Shown piece by piece: positions 36,501 to 48,500 of a stretch of DNA of 64,000 nucleotides. A program made the translations under genes and the position numbers. Within the stretch, counting starts at the first letter, position 1. Each line of letters opens with the position of its first letter. The notes beneath the pieces were generated by a model, which was not told the origin of the DNA, did no database searches, and saw only the letters and a program-made list of their open reading frames with translations. The stretch comes from Taudactylus pleione (Eukaryota; Chordata; Amphibia; Anura; Myobatrachidae), in assembly GCA_031769625.1 (NCBI GenBank), contig JAUIMM010000701.1, positions 62,001-126,000 on the forward strand, given 5' to 3'.

Positions 36501-39500
36501 AGATTTAATTTGAGGGTAATTACATCCAAATCAGGTGAACGGTGTAGGAATTACAATGGGTTTCTATATGTGCCTCCCACTTTTTAAGGGGCCAAAAGTA
36601 ATGGGACTATCAACTCAAAATGTATTTCATGGACAGGTGTGGGCTATTCCCTCGTTATTTCATAATCAATTAAGCAGGTAAACAGTCTGGAGTTGATTCT
36701 AGGTGTGACATTTGCATTTGGAATCAGTTGCGGTCGACTCTCAATATGAGATTCAAAGAGCTGTCACTATCAGTGAAGCAAGCCATCATTAGGCTGAAAA
36801 ATCAAAACAAACCCATCAGAGACATAGCAAAAACATCAACTGTTTGGAACATTCTTAAAAAGAAAGAATGCATCGGAGAGCTCAGCAACATCAAAAGACC
36901 CGGAAGACCACGGAAAATAACTGTGGTGGATGACAGAAGAATTATTTCCCTAATGAAGAAAAACCCCTTCGCAACAGTTGGCCAAATCAAGAACACTCTC
37001 CAGGAGGTAGGTGTATATGTGTCAAAGTCAACAATCAAGAGAAGACTTCACAAGAGTGAATATAGAGGGTTCACCACAAGATGTAAACAATTGGTGTGCC
37101 ACAAAAACAGGCAGACCAGATTAGAGTTTGCCAAACATCATCTAAAAAAGCCATTACAGTTCTGGAACAACATCCTATGGACAGATGAGACAAAGATCAG
37201 CTTGTACCAGAGAGGTGGGAAGAGACGAGTATGGAGAAGGAAAGGAACTGCTCATGATCCAAAACATACCACCTCATCAGTGAAGCATGGTGGTGGTATT
37301 GTCATGGCTGCCAATGGAACTGGTTCCCTTGTATTTATGGATGATGTGACTGCTGACAAAAGCAGAATGAATTCTGAAGTGTTTCGGGCAATATTATATG
37401 CTCATATTCAGTCAAATGCTTCAGAACTCATTGGACGGCGCTTCACAGTGCAGATGGACAATGACCCGAAGCATACTGCAAAAGCAACCAGAGAGTTTAA
37501 GGCTAAAAAGTGGAATGTTATGCAATGGCCAAGTCAATCCCCTGACCTGAATCCGACTGAGCATGCATTTCACTTGATTAAGACAAAACTGAAGGGAAAA
37601 TGCCCCAAGAACAAGCAGGAATTGAAGACATTTGCAGTAGAGGACTGGCAGAGCATCACCAGGGATGAAACCCAGCGTCTGGTGATGTCTATGCGTTCCA
37701 GACTTCAGGCTGTAATTGCCTGCAAAGGATTTGCAACAAAGTATTAAAAAGTGAAAGTTAGATTTAGGATCGTTTAGTTTGTCCCATTACTTTTGTGGGA
37801 GGCACATATAGAAACCGTTGTAATTCCTACACCATTCACCTGATTTGGATGTAATTACCCTTACGGGCAGTCGACACCCATACACTTGCTGCAGAGGCTG
37901 CTGGACATGGGGTGCGACATGCCCCCCCGGCCATGGGACCGAGAGAGACGGATCTTAGATTGTAGACCTAACCCCTCCTGAATTACAATGAAGAAAAACA
38001 GAAAACCATGTTCTACAAATCAATACAATTACACATTTCTGTGATCTAACAAAGTTCTTGAATGCTTTCATACAAACAGAACTGCACCAATGTGAATTGT
38101 GTATGTGGAAGAGCAAAATATAATTGTACACCTTGAAACAGTTTACCTCATTGGAACTAAAGTTACCTCATTTGTAATATTCACATTTTCTTTTTGGCAA
38201 ATATCCAGAAGTCTTTGGGTTTGTATCTTATCAGCCAGTGGTTTAAACCGAAATTTAGAACATCGAGATGTTAGAGGTTCAATTATTCTAAAAGAAAGAA
38301 TAAGTATATAAAATAACAAATGTAGAAACTGACTTCAGGATGACAACTTTCTAAAAGTGTAAACTTGCGTGCAAAAAGGTTTCTAGATTAATTACCACAA
38401 ATTGATATTTTATACTTCAATACCACCAAAACCACCTGATTTTATAGGAATGTTTCCTTCTTTGGCGATATATCCTTAACAGTATTCTAGATTATACTGT
38501 ATTTGCCAGTAGCAGGCATTTCAAGAAAAATTAAATAGAATGACCTCTACCATCACAGGTTTTTTTTTTTTTTTTTTTTTTTTAAAGGGAACACAATCCA
38601 GAACACTTTGTAAGGGGGGGAGAGAGTAATATTTTTTCATAAACACTGTGTTTATTAGTATAAAACAATACAAAAAATTTCACAGACCAGTTTGATCCAT
38701 GACAGAGTGCAAGATGTATGCGTGGCAGTGACATACAGTACATATGGGTTAGCAGTACAAGATCAGGTTGCAATGAACCGAAACAAAAAAAATTTATTAT
38801 TTAATTTAAGAAAACCTAAACATTCGACATGGGAATTACTTTTTCTTCAGTCAGTGTACCCAAGAACGGTTACTCAAACAACTAGAAAGAAAATACAGGT
38901 TCGAATAGATGTTTCTTTCTATAAAGTTATGTGAAGAACCCTGGAAATTGAAGATCCAAGAATGCCAGTATTGCACGATATGCACGATATCTCGTTCCGA
39001 ATTTGGCCAAATTGGAATGACATCGTCTCAGTGTGTCCTTCTGCATCTTTTCTGCAGTCGCGCTAAAAAAAAAAAAACCTGTTAGCGCCGGGTGTCTTTT
39101 TTTACCGAAAATGCATCTAAGTCACAATGCCATGCGACTAGGATGCACCAGCAGACTGTGCTGCTTAATTTAAAATGCGACACTTGTTTATCTGTGTGCG
39201 ACTGAGTTTCTGAATCTGTATACGAAATGCTACAATGTAGCGCCTGCAGCTTTTTTTTATTCCAAGTTCCGTTGTGGTTCACACATATATAAGAAGGTCG
39301 CATATCAAATTAATCAGCAGTTTGCTGGTGCGTCCTAGTCGCATTGTATTGCAACTTAGATGCATGTTTGGCAAAAGAGACGCCTGGTGCTACTTGATGG
39401 GTTGGAATGATTGGCTAGAAATGAGGACAGTCTGGAACACTATGCAAGCAATCCCTTCATATATTGAGAGCTTCATTGAAGTAAAGGCCCCCCCATACAC

Positions 39501-42500
39501 CTACGACTGACTGTCGCAATCTCCAGATCCCGGGGTTGGAATTTGCCGATCACAATCCAAACAGGATCGTGATTTGCAAATAGGTGACTTAACATGTAGA
39601 ATTCCACTGATCCACCGACTGCATTTCCGACCTGCGGATCAGAGTTTCAGATTGGCCGCTGAGGAGCTGTCACAGTACCAGTCTCGCGAGATTTGGCTCA
39701 TCTCATGAGACTGGTACTGTGAGAGCTCCTCAGATGCAGCGGTAACTGGTAACAGCCGAGCCGCTGAGGAGGAGACCAAGAACCGTAGCTGTGTCAGCTC
39801 AACACTGTACTCCGGGTTTTTTATAGTAAGTGTCGGGAACAAGGTGTGGCGGCCCGGGGTTGCCGACCCGCCTATAATCCTGTCTATACCCTGCACAGCC
39901 GGAATCTGGGGCCAGTGGCGGATCCAGGGGGAGGGGGGGGGGGGCGATAGGGACAATTGCCCCCAGTACACACAACCCTGAAAGCCCCGCACACTTTGAG
40001 AGTGTCAGCCGTCAGAGTGATGTGTGGGATTCTGGGCTGGCTGAGCAGCGCACAGGCTGACTATGTCTCTACCGCGGCTGGACCCACCTGTCCTCTTTGC
40101 GCAGTGAGGACGCTGAGTATACATCGAGGTGGGCATCATCTTGAGCAGCGGAGCAGGCTGAACTGTGTGGGCTGGTTGTGACTGACGGTGATAAATGCAG
40201 CCTCCTTCTGCCAGTCACATTTTTTGCAGACTGCTGTAAGTGAGTCATTGTGGAGCATATCATTAAGGGTCTGGGGGGATGGGAGCTCTGAGGGACATTA
40301 AAAGGGCTTGTGTTGTGGTCTATACAAGGTTTCATATATTTTAGTTGGGGCAATGGTCTGGCTCCTAAACTTTTAAGCTGGCTCCTAGATGTTAGAAAAA
40401 TTTGTCGAGCCCTGCACTAGCAGGACCCTGGAACTTTAGTCGGACGTAAATGTTCCCTTTTCTACCCGTATTAGCAACCGGAATAATATAAAAGCAAGAC
40501 AGAATGTGTCTCACACATAAGTGGTCTAGAACTTTGGCGATTCATCCTGCATATTACAACAGTAATTGACATTTAGAAGGAAAAGTAATACATAATTAAC
40601 AAGTCAATTAGACCAAATGACATGAGCTGCACTTACAGTCTATGAGTAAATACAGTCTATTTTGTTTTCTAAAAACACTATAGCAGCCATCAGAAATGGT
40701 TTTACTCCTTAGCTTAGTATAGACTGGGGGAAATAGATATCCCTTGGAAGGTTCATAGGGGGTCATTCAGACCCGCTCGCGACCGCAGGACGCTCGCAAG
40801 CGGGTCGTTGTTCCCCCACTGCGCATGACGGAGGGAGCTCCGTCGTGCTCATGCGCGAGACCCGGCGAGCGACGGGCTCTCCATCGCTCCGGGTCTCGCA
40901 CCAAAGGGGGCGTGCTGTCGATGTTGATTGACAGCACGCCCCCTTTGGTGGGCATGCCTGCCAGACGGAGGCGTTTCCATGGAAACGCCTACCGTCTGAA
41001 GCCTGCCCCACTGACATCACTAGTGATGTCAGTGGGAGTGATTTTGGCTCTGATAGAGCCAAAATCACTCCTGGGCTTGCGGCAGCGAGACCCTACCGCA
41101 TGGTCTCCGTCGCACCCACAGCTATGCGAGTGGCCAGGAGGCCGCTCCATTTTCATGGAGGAGGACCCTGATTCAGAGCGAGCGCTCTGGTCAGAGCGTT
41201 CGGCTCTGAATCAGGCCCATAGTGTGACATCTCCTTCCCTTTGTTGCCAGAAACCTCCCAAGATGTCACAAATAACACGGAGGAAATATCTGGCTGACAT
41301 GGAATGTTTCAAGGAAATTAAATTCACTATAGTAATTATTTTCTTCTAAACTCCATGAAAATTATTGTAAATGGGACCTACCCAGGCAATATATGAAAAC
41401 AGATGTGTTACTTCCAAAAACAGTAGAAATAATTAAAAGAAGATAAAAAAAAAAAAAAAAAAAAAACACTTTATTGAACATTTGCAAGGATCTTATTTTC
41501 AAACTGAGCATTAGCAGAAGAAGTCAGAATATATTGCCTAGAAAAGGTATGGAAGATGACCACACATCTGTCTGCATAAATTGTATACAGAAGTTTGTGC
41601 CCTACATGCACAGAAGCCCGCATTCACCCTTGTAGAATGCGACTATTACTTCTGGCATCTTGGGTCGGTTCCCTTTGTAAGCCTGCATAGTGTCCACTTT
41701 AATCCATCTTTCAAAAGTGGGTTGAAGGAGTACGGTATGACCTTGGCGTGGCACCATGATCCATTTTCCAGAATGCTTTTGTTCTAATTGGATCTTATCA
41801 GGACAATTTCATTGCACCGGAGTATTGTAGCAATGATAAAGGTTGTTCTACATCAAACCTTGATTGACTCATATAACAGGTCTGGTCCTTTATGGTTTTA
41901 TGACGTCTGGAATGATCCTTGTTAGTCTAAGACAGTTTCCCAAACTCATTCCTTAGGGAACACTAACCGTGCCTGTTTTTCAGGTCTACTCACAGAAACA
42001 CAAGTGAAATAATTAGCACCACCTGTGAATCTTTTAAATTGTGTCAGCCAACTAGGAAAAAAGATTTATGTGCTTACCGGTTAAATCCTCTTCTTTGATT
42101 CCATAGGGGACACAGGCTCTATGCTGGGTATAGGTTGGTGGGATGGATATTGCTGTACGATTTCCCTTGAACTTTTCTGTAGTGCAGGACAAACTATATT
42201 GGGTGTACACACTGAAAGATATCTAGGATAGATATCTTTCACTGAAGTCATCCTACCACATCTTATAACTTGCAAATCGTGATGTACAGACGACCATAGA
42301 TATCGTTATCGTCCATGTGGGAGCGCGCATCGTTAGTCATTCGCTGCATAAAAATGAATGATTTATCGTTTGATCGATATCTGTAATAAAAATCATACCG
42401 TGTGTACGCATCATAAGTCACAGCCCAGGTTCCCCCCTCCCCCTGCCACAAGCACTTCAGTTACATTAACAAGCCTAAGACAAGGAGCAAGAAGGAGAAG

Positions 42501-45500
42501 GAAGACCGGCATGCACTCAGATCCAAACACACAAGTAAATGTGAACAGGAAAGCTGTAAGCAGAGCAAAAGCCCCGCAAAAGCCAGGTTCGTCAGGGTGG
42601 GGAGCCCTGTGTCTCCTAAGGAATCAAATAAAAGGATTTAAACAGGTAAGCACATAAATCTCCTTTTCTTCTTCCTCCATAGGGGACACAGACTCTATGC
42701 TGGGGCGTTCCAAAGCTAAATTCCCTAAGGGAGGGCTACTGAGGACCCTTTGTCCAAAAGCCACATCATGGGTGGTGAAGGCATCAAAGGAATAGAACTT
42801 CAGGAACGTATTGACAGAAGACCATGTGGCAGTCTTACACCGCTGCTCCGCAGAAGTACTACGTCGCACTGCCCAGGAAGTTCCCACCGACCAGGTTGAG
42901 CCCTCACCACGGACAGTGCAGGAAGGTCCACCGCAGCATAAGCGTGGCGAATAGTCAAACTGACCCATCTGGCCAGCGACTGCTTAGTAGCCTTCCAGCC
43001 CAGTTTGCGAGAGTCCTACAGGATAAAGAGCTTCTGTCCTATGCAGGTCCTTTGTCCTGTCCACATAAATCCGGAGGGCCAGCACGACCATCTATGGAGG
43101 CCTCCTGTAGAGAAGAATCCGGAACCTGGAAAGAAGGAACCACAATCTCTTGATTGATGTGAAACCTGGAAACAACCTTAGGAAGGTAACCTAGTCGTGT
43201 TCGAAGGACAGCTCTGTCCAAGTGAAAGATTAGAAACGGAGAGCGACAGGACAATGCGCTCAAGTCTGACACTCGTCGGGCAGAAGCTATGGCAAAGAGG
43301 AAGACAGTCCTCCAGGTAAGCCAACAAATATCCACTATGTCCAAGGGCTCAAAAGGCAAAAGACTGAAGGGCCCTAAGAACCAGAGACAAATTCCAAAGA
43401 GGCACCGGTGGTACAAATGGGTTTTGTACGTGTAGGATACCTTGAAGAAAGGTCCGAACATCACAGCGCAATCTGTCTCTGAAAAAGAACAGACAGAGCT
43501 GAAACCTGCACTTTTAATGAAGCAAGATGGAGGCCCAAATCCAGGTCCGCTTGCAAAAAGGAGAGAACTCGAGAGAGTCGGAATGACCTGGGGTTAATAT
43601 TCCTAGCCGAACACTAGTCAAAGTAAGTCCTCCAAACCAGACAGTAAATTCTAGTTGAAGAGGGCTTACAGGCATTGAACATAGTGTTAATGACTGACCT
43701 GGAGAACCCCTTAGCTCTCAAGACAGATGGAAAGGAACCTAGCAATGGACGAAATTAAGTTGATTTACAAATTGAAAACTCTAGCACCATCGGGCCTGAA
43801 TCAAGACTTTGAACTCAAGTGGTTCCTCTAATCATGGGCCTTGATACATTCCTACTATCAACCCCACAATAAAATCGGTTGCTACATTATATATCCCTGT
43901 TACCTAAAAAATTTACTTATTTTATTACACCTCTGGTCCCAATATTGATTGCTACATAAACCAAGTACATTGCCTATTAAAATATATGTATTATATATAA
44001 TATTTTTATTCTCTATTTTACCTGTGATCTGGACAGATCGATCAACTATGTTTTTTATTTATTTATAAAGATAAACAATTTATAAATTATGCTTATTATA
44101 TTCAATATTGACACTCATATATCTATATCTTTTATTATATTCAACATTACCAACAAATGCTACTCATTGGATATATATTTTTTCCCCAACTTTGCAGGGA
44201 TAATTGGGAAATACCTCCCAATAAGGGAACTTTGAGAAATGGAACAATAAGGAACTTAACAATCAAAGACATTGTTTCCTGGACACAAAAGGACATCACT
44301 TCCGGTCCAGCAAAAACCCTGCCGTGAGTCAACTATTCCTTAATGGAGTAACTCCGGGGCTGCAGGCCTCATAACCGGAACACATTACCTATTGATACTA
44401 CATCCCCAGAACCACATAGGACTGAAAGACAGCCCTGTGAGACCCATCTTTTCGGCGGTCCGCGCATCACCAGAAGTAACCTCCGATGTGGCTACTTAAA
44501 GAGAATCCCTGCCATTTACACCTCCATGCCTTGAGAAAGGGACCAGGAGTCCCGAAACGAGTTGGGAGTCAGGAGGGACATCACTGTTTATGCCAGGATA
44601 TTGAAAGGAATGGATTTACAGATCTGAGAGAGTCCAGACTACCTCTCCGTTTTCAACACCAATGCCCATACTTTCAACATTCTGGCAAAACAGCCACCCA
44701 GCATTTTAGCCACTAAAATGGTCAGGGTGGTCAGAAGACCAAGGTGAAAAATTCTTAATAGCCCATATATAAAAATAGGTAGAAAGTTTAAAAAAGAAAT
44801 ACATAAAAGTAACAAAATACAGATAAATAGGGACTCATACTGGTACTGGATATAAGTTACATCTAGTGAAATATCAGGAAAAGAAGAACCATTACAGTGA
44901 GGAAAAAGTGTGGAGGTTTGCCTCACAATTCCAAGGTGTATATGTAAATATCGTGGTTTAAATCAGAGAAAAGGGGTATACAATGGTGCAAAGACAGAAC
45001 CTATATACAAACTGACACACCTTCCCTTAACACTTATGAGCTGATAGGAACAATAATAAAGTTGATTGTTGGGTATGTAGTCACCATGTCATTCAGGGAA
45101 TGTTGTGTTAATGTTTATCTCATTGCACTCAAATCAAACAACACTTCACTCATTATGTGGAACTCACACACTTGAACCTTATAAATGTCACAGGTTCCCT
45201 ACGTTTAAAATTAGCAAGGTATGATCAGGACATCAACATGTGTATTAACAAAACGGTACGGCTGAAGGCACTTATTCGGGTGTCTGTAATACAATCTTAC
45301 AGAATGAAACTTGTTTGGGGATCTTTTAGAAATGATTAAATACGCAAAACCTAATAATGAAGAATGCGTGAGTGCATTAATAAAAACTGTGTAATAACAA
45401 AAAAATGTAGGGGTACAATAAAACATACAGTCATACTGCAGAATGTGGCAAGCAAGAAGAAAGCGTGGATGATGAAAAAAAAAAAAAAAAAAAAAAAAAG

Positions 45501-48500
45501 AGTGCTATACATACATCTCAAATATAAAGAAAGGTTGAATTAAATTAATTGGGAGATTTAATCAAAATGAATTTGCTGAATAATGGTGCGTACACACTGG
45601 GCGATTAAAGTGGACGACTGAACGATAACGATATCGTTCAGTCGTCCACTTTATCGTCCATTTTTAAGCCCAAAAAGATGAACGACGACGCGCGTTCCCG
45701 CGGGTCGTTCGTCATCATCGTTCATCGGGCTGACATGCAGGCCAACCTGACGATCTCGTCAGGTTGCTGCATGTCAGGGAATGGGGGAGAGAGCCCGGCG
45801 CTGAACGATATCGTTAATGATATCGTTCAGCGGCTGTGCTCAATGTCATAAACGACATTGAGCACAGCCTGCCGGGGACACACTAGACGATATCGCTCAG
45901 GGAGCATATCGTCTAGTGTGTATGCACCTTAAATGTGATGGTGTGATTCCCGACAGATGGTTCACCTGGTTGAACCCCAGTACCTGGTTTGCATGGGTTG
46001 GAAATTGGTTAATCAATATTACATATACATTGTGAAAGTTAATATTTTTTTGTCATGATAATGTTGTTGATTTTCTATATATTAGTGAAATGCTTCAAGA
46101 AAATTTTCCAATGCATTAAAAAGAAATCAAATGATGCAAATTATGAGAGATATGAACTTTCTTCGGAAATTTGACGAAGTTCAGAGGATGGAGCTGATAA
46201 CACAGAAATATGTGGAATATGTGGTCTGTACACGTTCCATCAGCAATTCACGAATATATGCATGCTTATGTATTTCACCATTTCTTTTATTGCAGTTAAG
46301 TGTATAGAAATGTTTAAAATGATATTCAGTACCAGCATTGTTTGAGTTGCAGAAGACCGTATTTGTTGAATGGCCTCAGGCCTAGAACGGATGAGGCCTA
46401 CCCTTTCCTCTTTACAGTAGGCAAATCCTGTGTCTGATGCAGCAGCCATCTTGTTTAAATGTTTTAGCAATAAGAATTATAGGTTTAAAATGTCAGTTGA
46501 GCGTGTGCAGACGAGTAGACAGCAAGTCTCAGATTTTATAAAGAGTTAAATTAAGATAGTCTTGGTCTGCAAGAAGCAGGAGCTGAAGGCTACATGGGAA
46601 CAGAAAGATAACAACGAATAGTGTCAATATTATGGTTAAGACACCCATAACCAATTAAGGCCTAGCACATACGATTATTAAAACAAGAGATATGGTAAGA
46701 AGTTACCTTTGTTATCTCTGTTTCTACGAAGTCCATAGGGTCCACAGGGTTGACCTTTGGGTATAGGTTGGGAACCAAATCCGGGCACCACGCAGTTAAA
46801 GCTTTTAGCTCCCAGGATGCACTTGGGTCCACTCTCCCTATAACCCCGCCCCCCAGAAAGAGGCACCTCAGTTTGTAAGTAGCCAAAGGCCGGAGGAGGA
46901 GAGAAAAAGAGAAAACTGGAACACTCAAGAACCATACTCACAGAAAAGGAGACGGGAAACCGGTGACCAGTAACACAGCCCATAAGAAGCCAGGTGCGTC
47001 AGGGCGGGCGCCCTGTGGACCCTATGGACTTCGTAGAAACAGAGATAACAAAGGTAAGTTCTTACCATACCTCTTGTTTTCTACTTCAGGGTCCATAGGG
47101 GGTCCACAGGGTTGACCTTGGAGATGTCCCAAAGCAGTTCAACCAAGGGTGGGGACGCTCCTGTGCTGAGAGGAGAATCCGTTGCCAAAAAGGAAGCATC
47201 CTGAGAGGCAAAGGAAACCAATGCCTAGAACCTTAAAAAGGTGTGGACAGAAGACCACGTGCTCACCTAGAAAGGCAAAACAGCCGAGGCGCCACAGCGA
47301 GCCGCCCACGAGGGTTACGTGGCCCGAGAAAAAACAAGCATCAACAACAGAAAGGCCTACCCATGGGTAGGCCCCTGAGGAAGACATACGAGGCCATCCA
47401 GCCAACATTTCATTATAGGCCGGCCATCCTTTCCTGTGAAAACCAGAAATCTCAGACCACCAATAAGGAGTCCGATTTCCATAAGGAACCCGAACGGATC
47501 ACAAAGCCAAAGAGGCCGGACCACAGTCAATGAGACCACCCCAGCCGAGAGGACTGGGGACTGAATGGCCGTACCATAAGTTCCAGAATAATATGGAACC
47601 TAAAAACCACTCTAAGAAGAAACACAGGGCGAGAGCAACTCACACCCTGATATGATGCCCTCCAGAAGAGGGAGCCACATAAGAACGCTCCCAATTCAGA
47701 CACTCTCCTGGTTGATATAAACACAGAGAGAGAGAGAGAGAGCGCGAGCTTAAACAATAGACCATGTAATGGCTATCACAACCAGCGGTTCCATTGACTG
47801 TCCCCGGAGGGAACAAAGAACCACTACTAACTCCCAAGGAGTCCCTAAGGAGGACAAATGGAGACATAATCCAGAAAACACTCCAAAGGATGAACTGGAT
47901 ACCAGAGTGGAGCAATTCCATATCTTAACCATACCGACAGTGTAGAGATCCGCACTGTCAGGAAGGCCAGGCCGAGGGTGAAACCCAAGCCATCCGGAAG
48001 GAATGCCAGAATATCTGGAAATCCTGGACACCGGAGGATCGTATCGACAGGTACGATACCATAAGAATTATGTATGCCACAGTCCGTGGCAGATCCCAGC
48101 AAAGTCTGGCCTATCTGCTCTAAACATCTCAATGAAGACAGAGCCAGGGAAGCCCTAGGACCACAGTAGGGGCGCAGTCAAAGACAAATGATCCAGGTCC
48201 AGGGAAAAACAAGGACCCTGAGACAACAGGTCCAGATAGTGAAGCAGTAGGAACGGAGCATCGATGAGGAGACTCCGAAAATCTAAGGACCAGTGATTTC
48301 TGGGACGAACTGGACCCCCCAGAAGGAAAGCCCCTCCATCTCGAATTAAACTTCCGAAGACCTCGAGGAAGAAGGGAGACCGGAGGACACAGGTACACAA
48401 AGTGGAAAGACCACTTCACTGACAAAGAGTCACTGAAGGTAGCTTCAGTACTCCTAGAGCTGGACTGTAACACCGGTAATTTGTGATAGAGTCAGAAGGC

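Larger units (their letters stand above)
42057..43728 (-). mobile_element. DIRS-type retrotransposon copy H, second subfamily, 3' half
   Basis: The left (3') end with ATTCCATAGGGGACACAGGC, an ICR (42600-42705) and the YR relic remain. Everything upstream in element sense is missing after 43728, where a PLE remnant begins. The end palindrome has arms GATTTA (42063-42068) and TAAATC (42082-42087), different from the other copies. A MITE is nested at 42200-42412. It lies sense with RFC4. Confidence 0.8.

Noticed and set aside
40825..41349. 174-codon plus-strand frame with Arg-rich protein
   Set aside because: It crosses four palindromes of a MITE; the complementary strand shows a mirrored frame (41068-40763), as expected from inverted repeats, so it is not a gene.
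46240..46470. 76-codon minus frame as a small host gene
   Set aside because: No domain, no conserved neighbours, and it lies in an RFC4 intron; chance is the simpler explanation.
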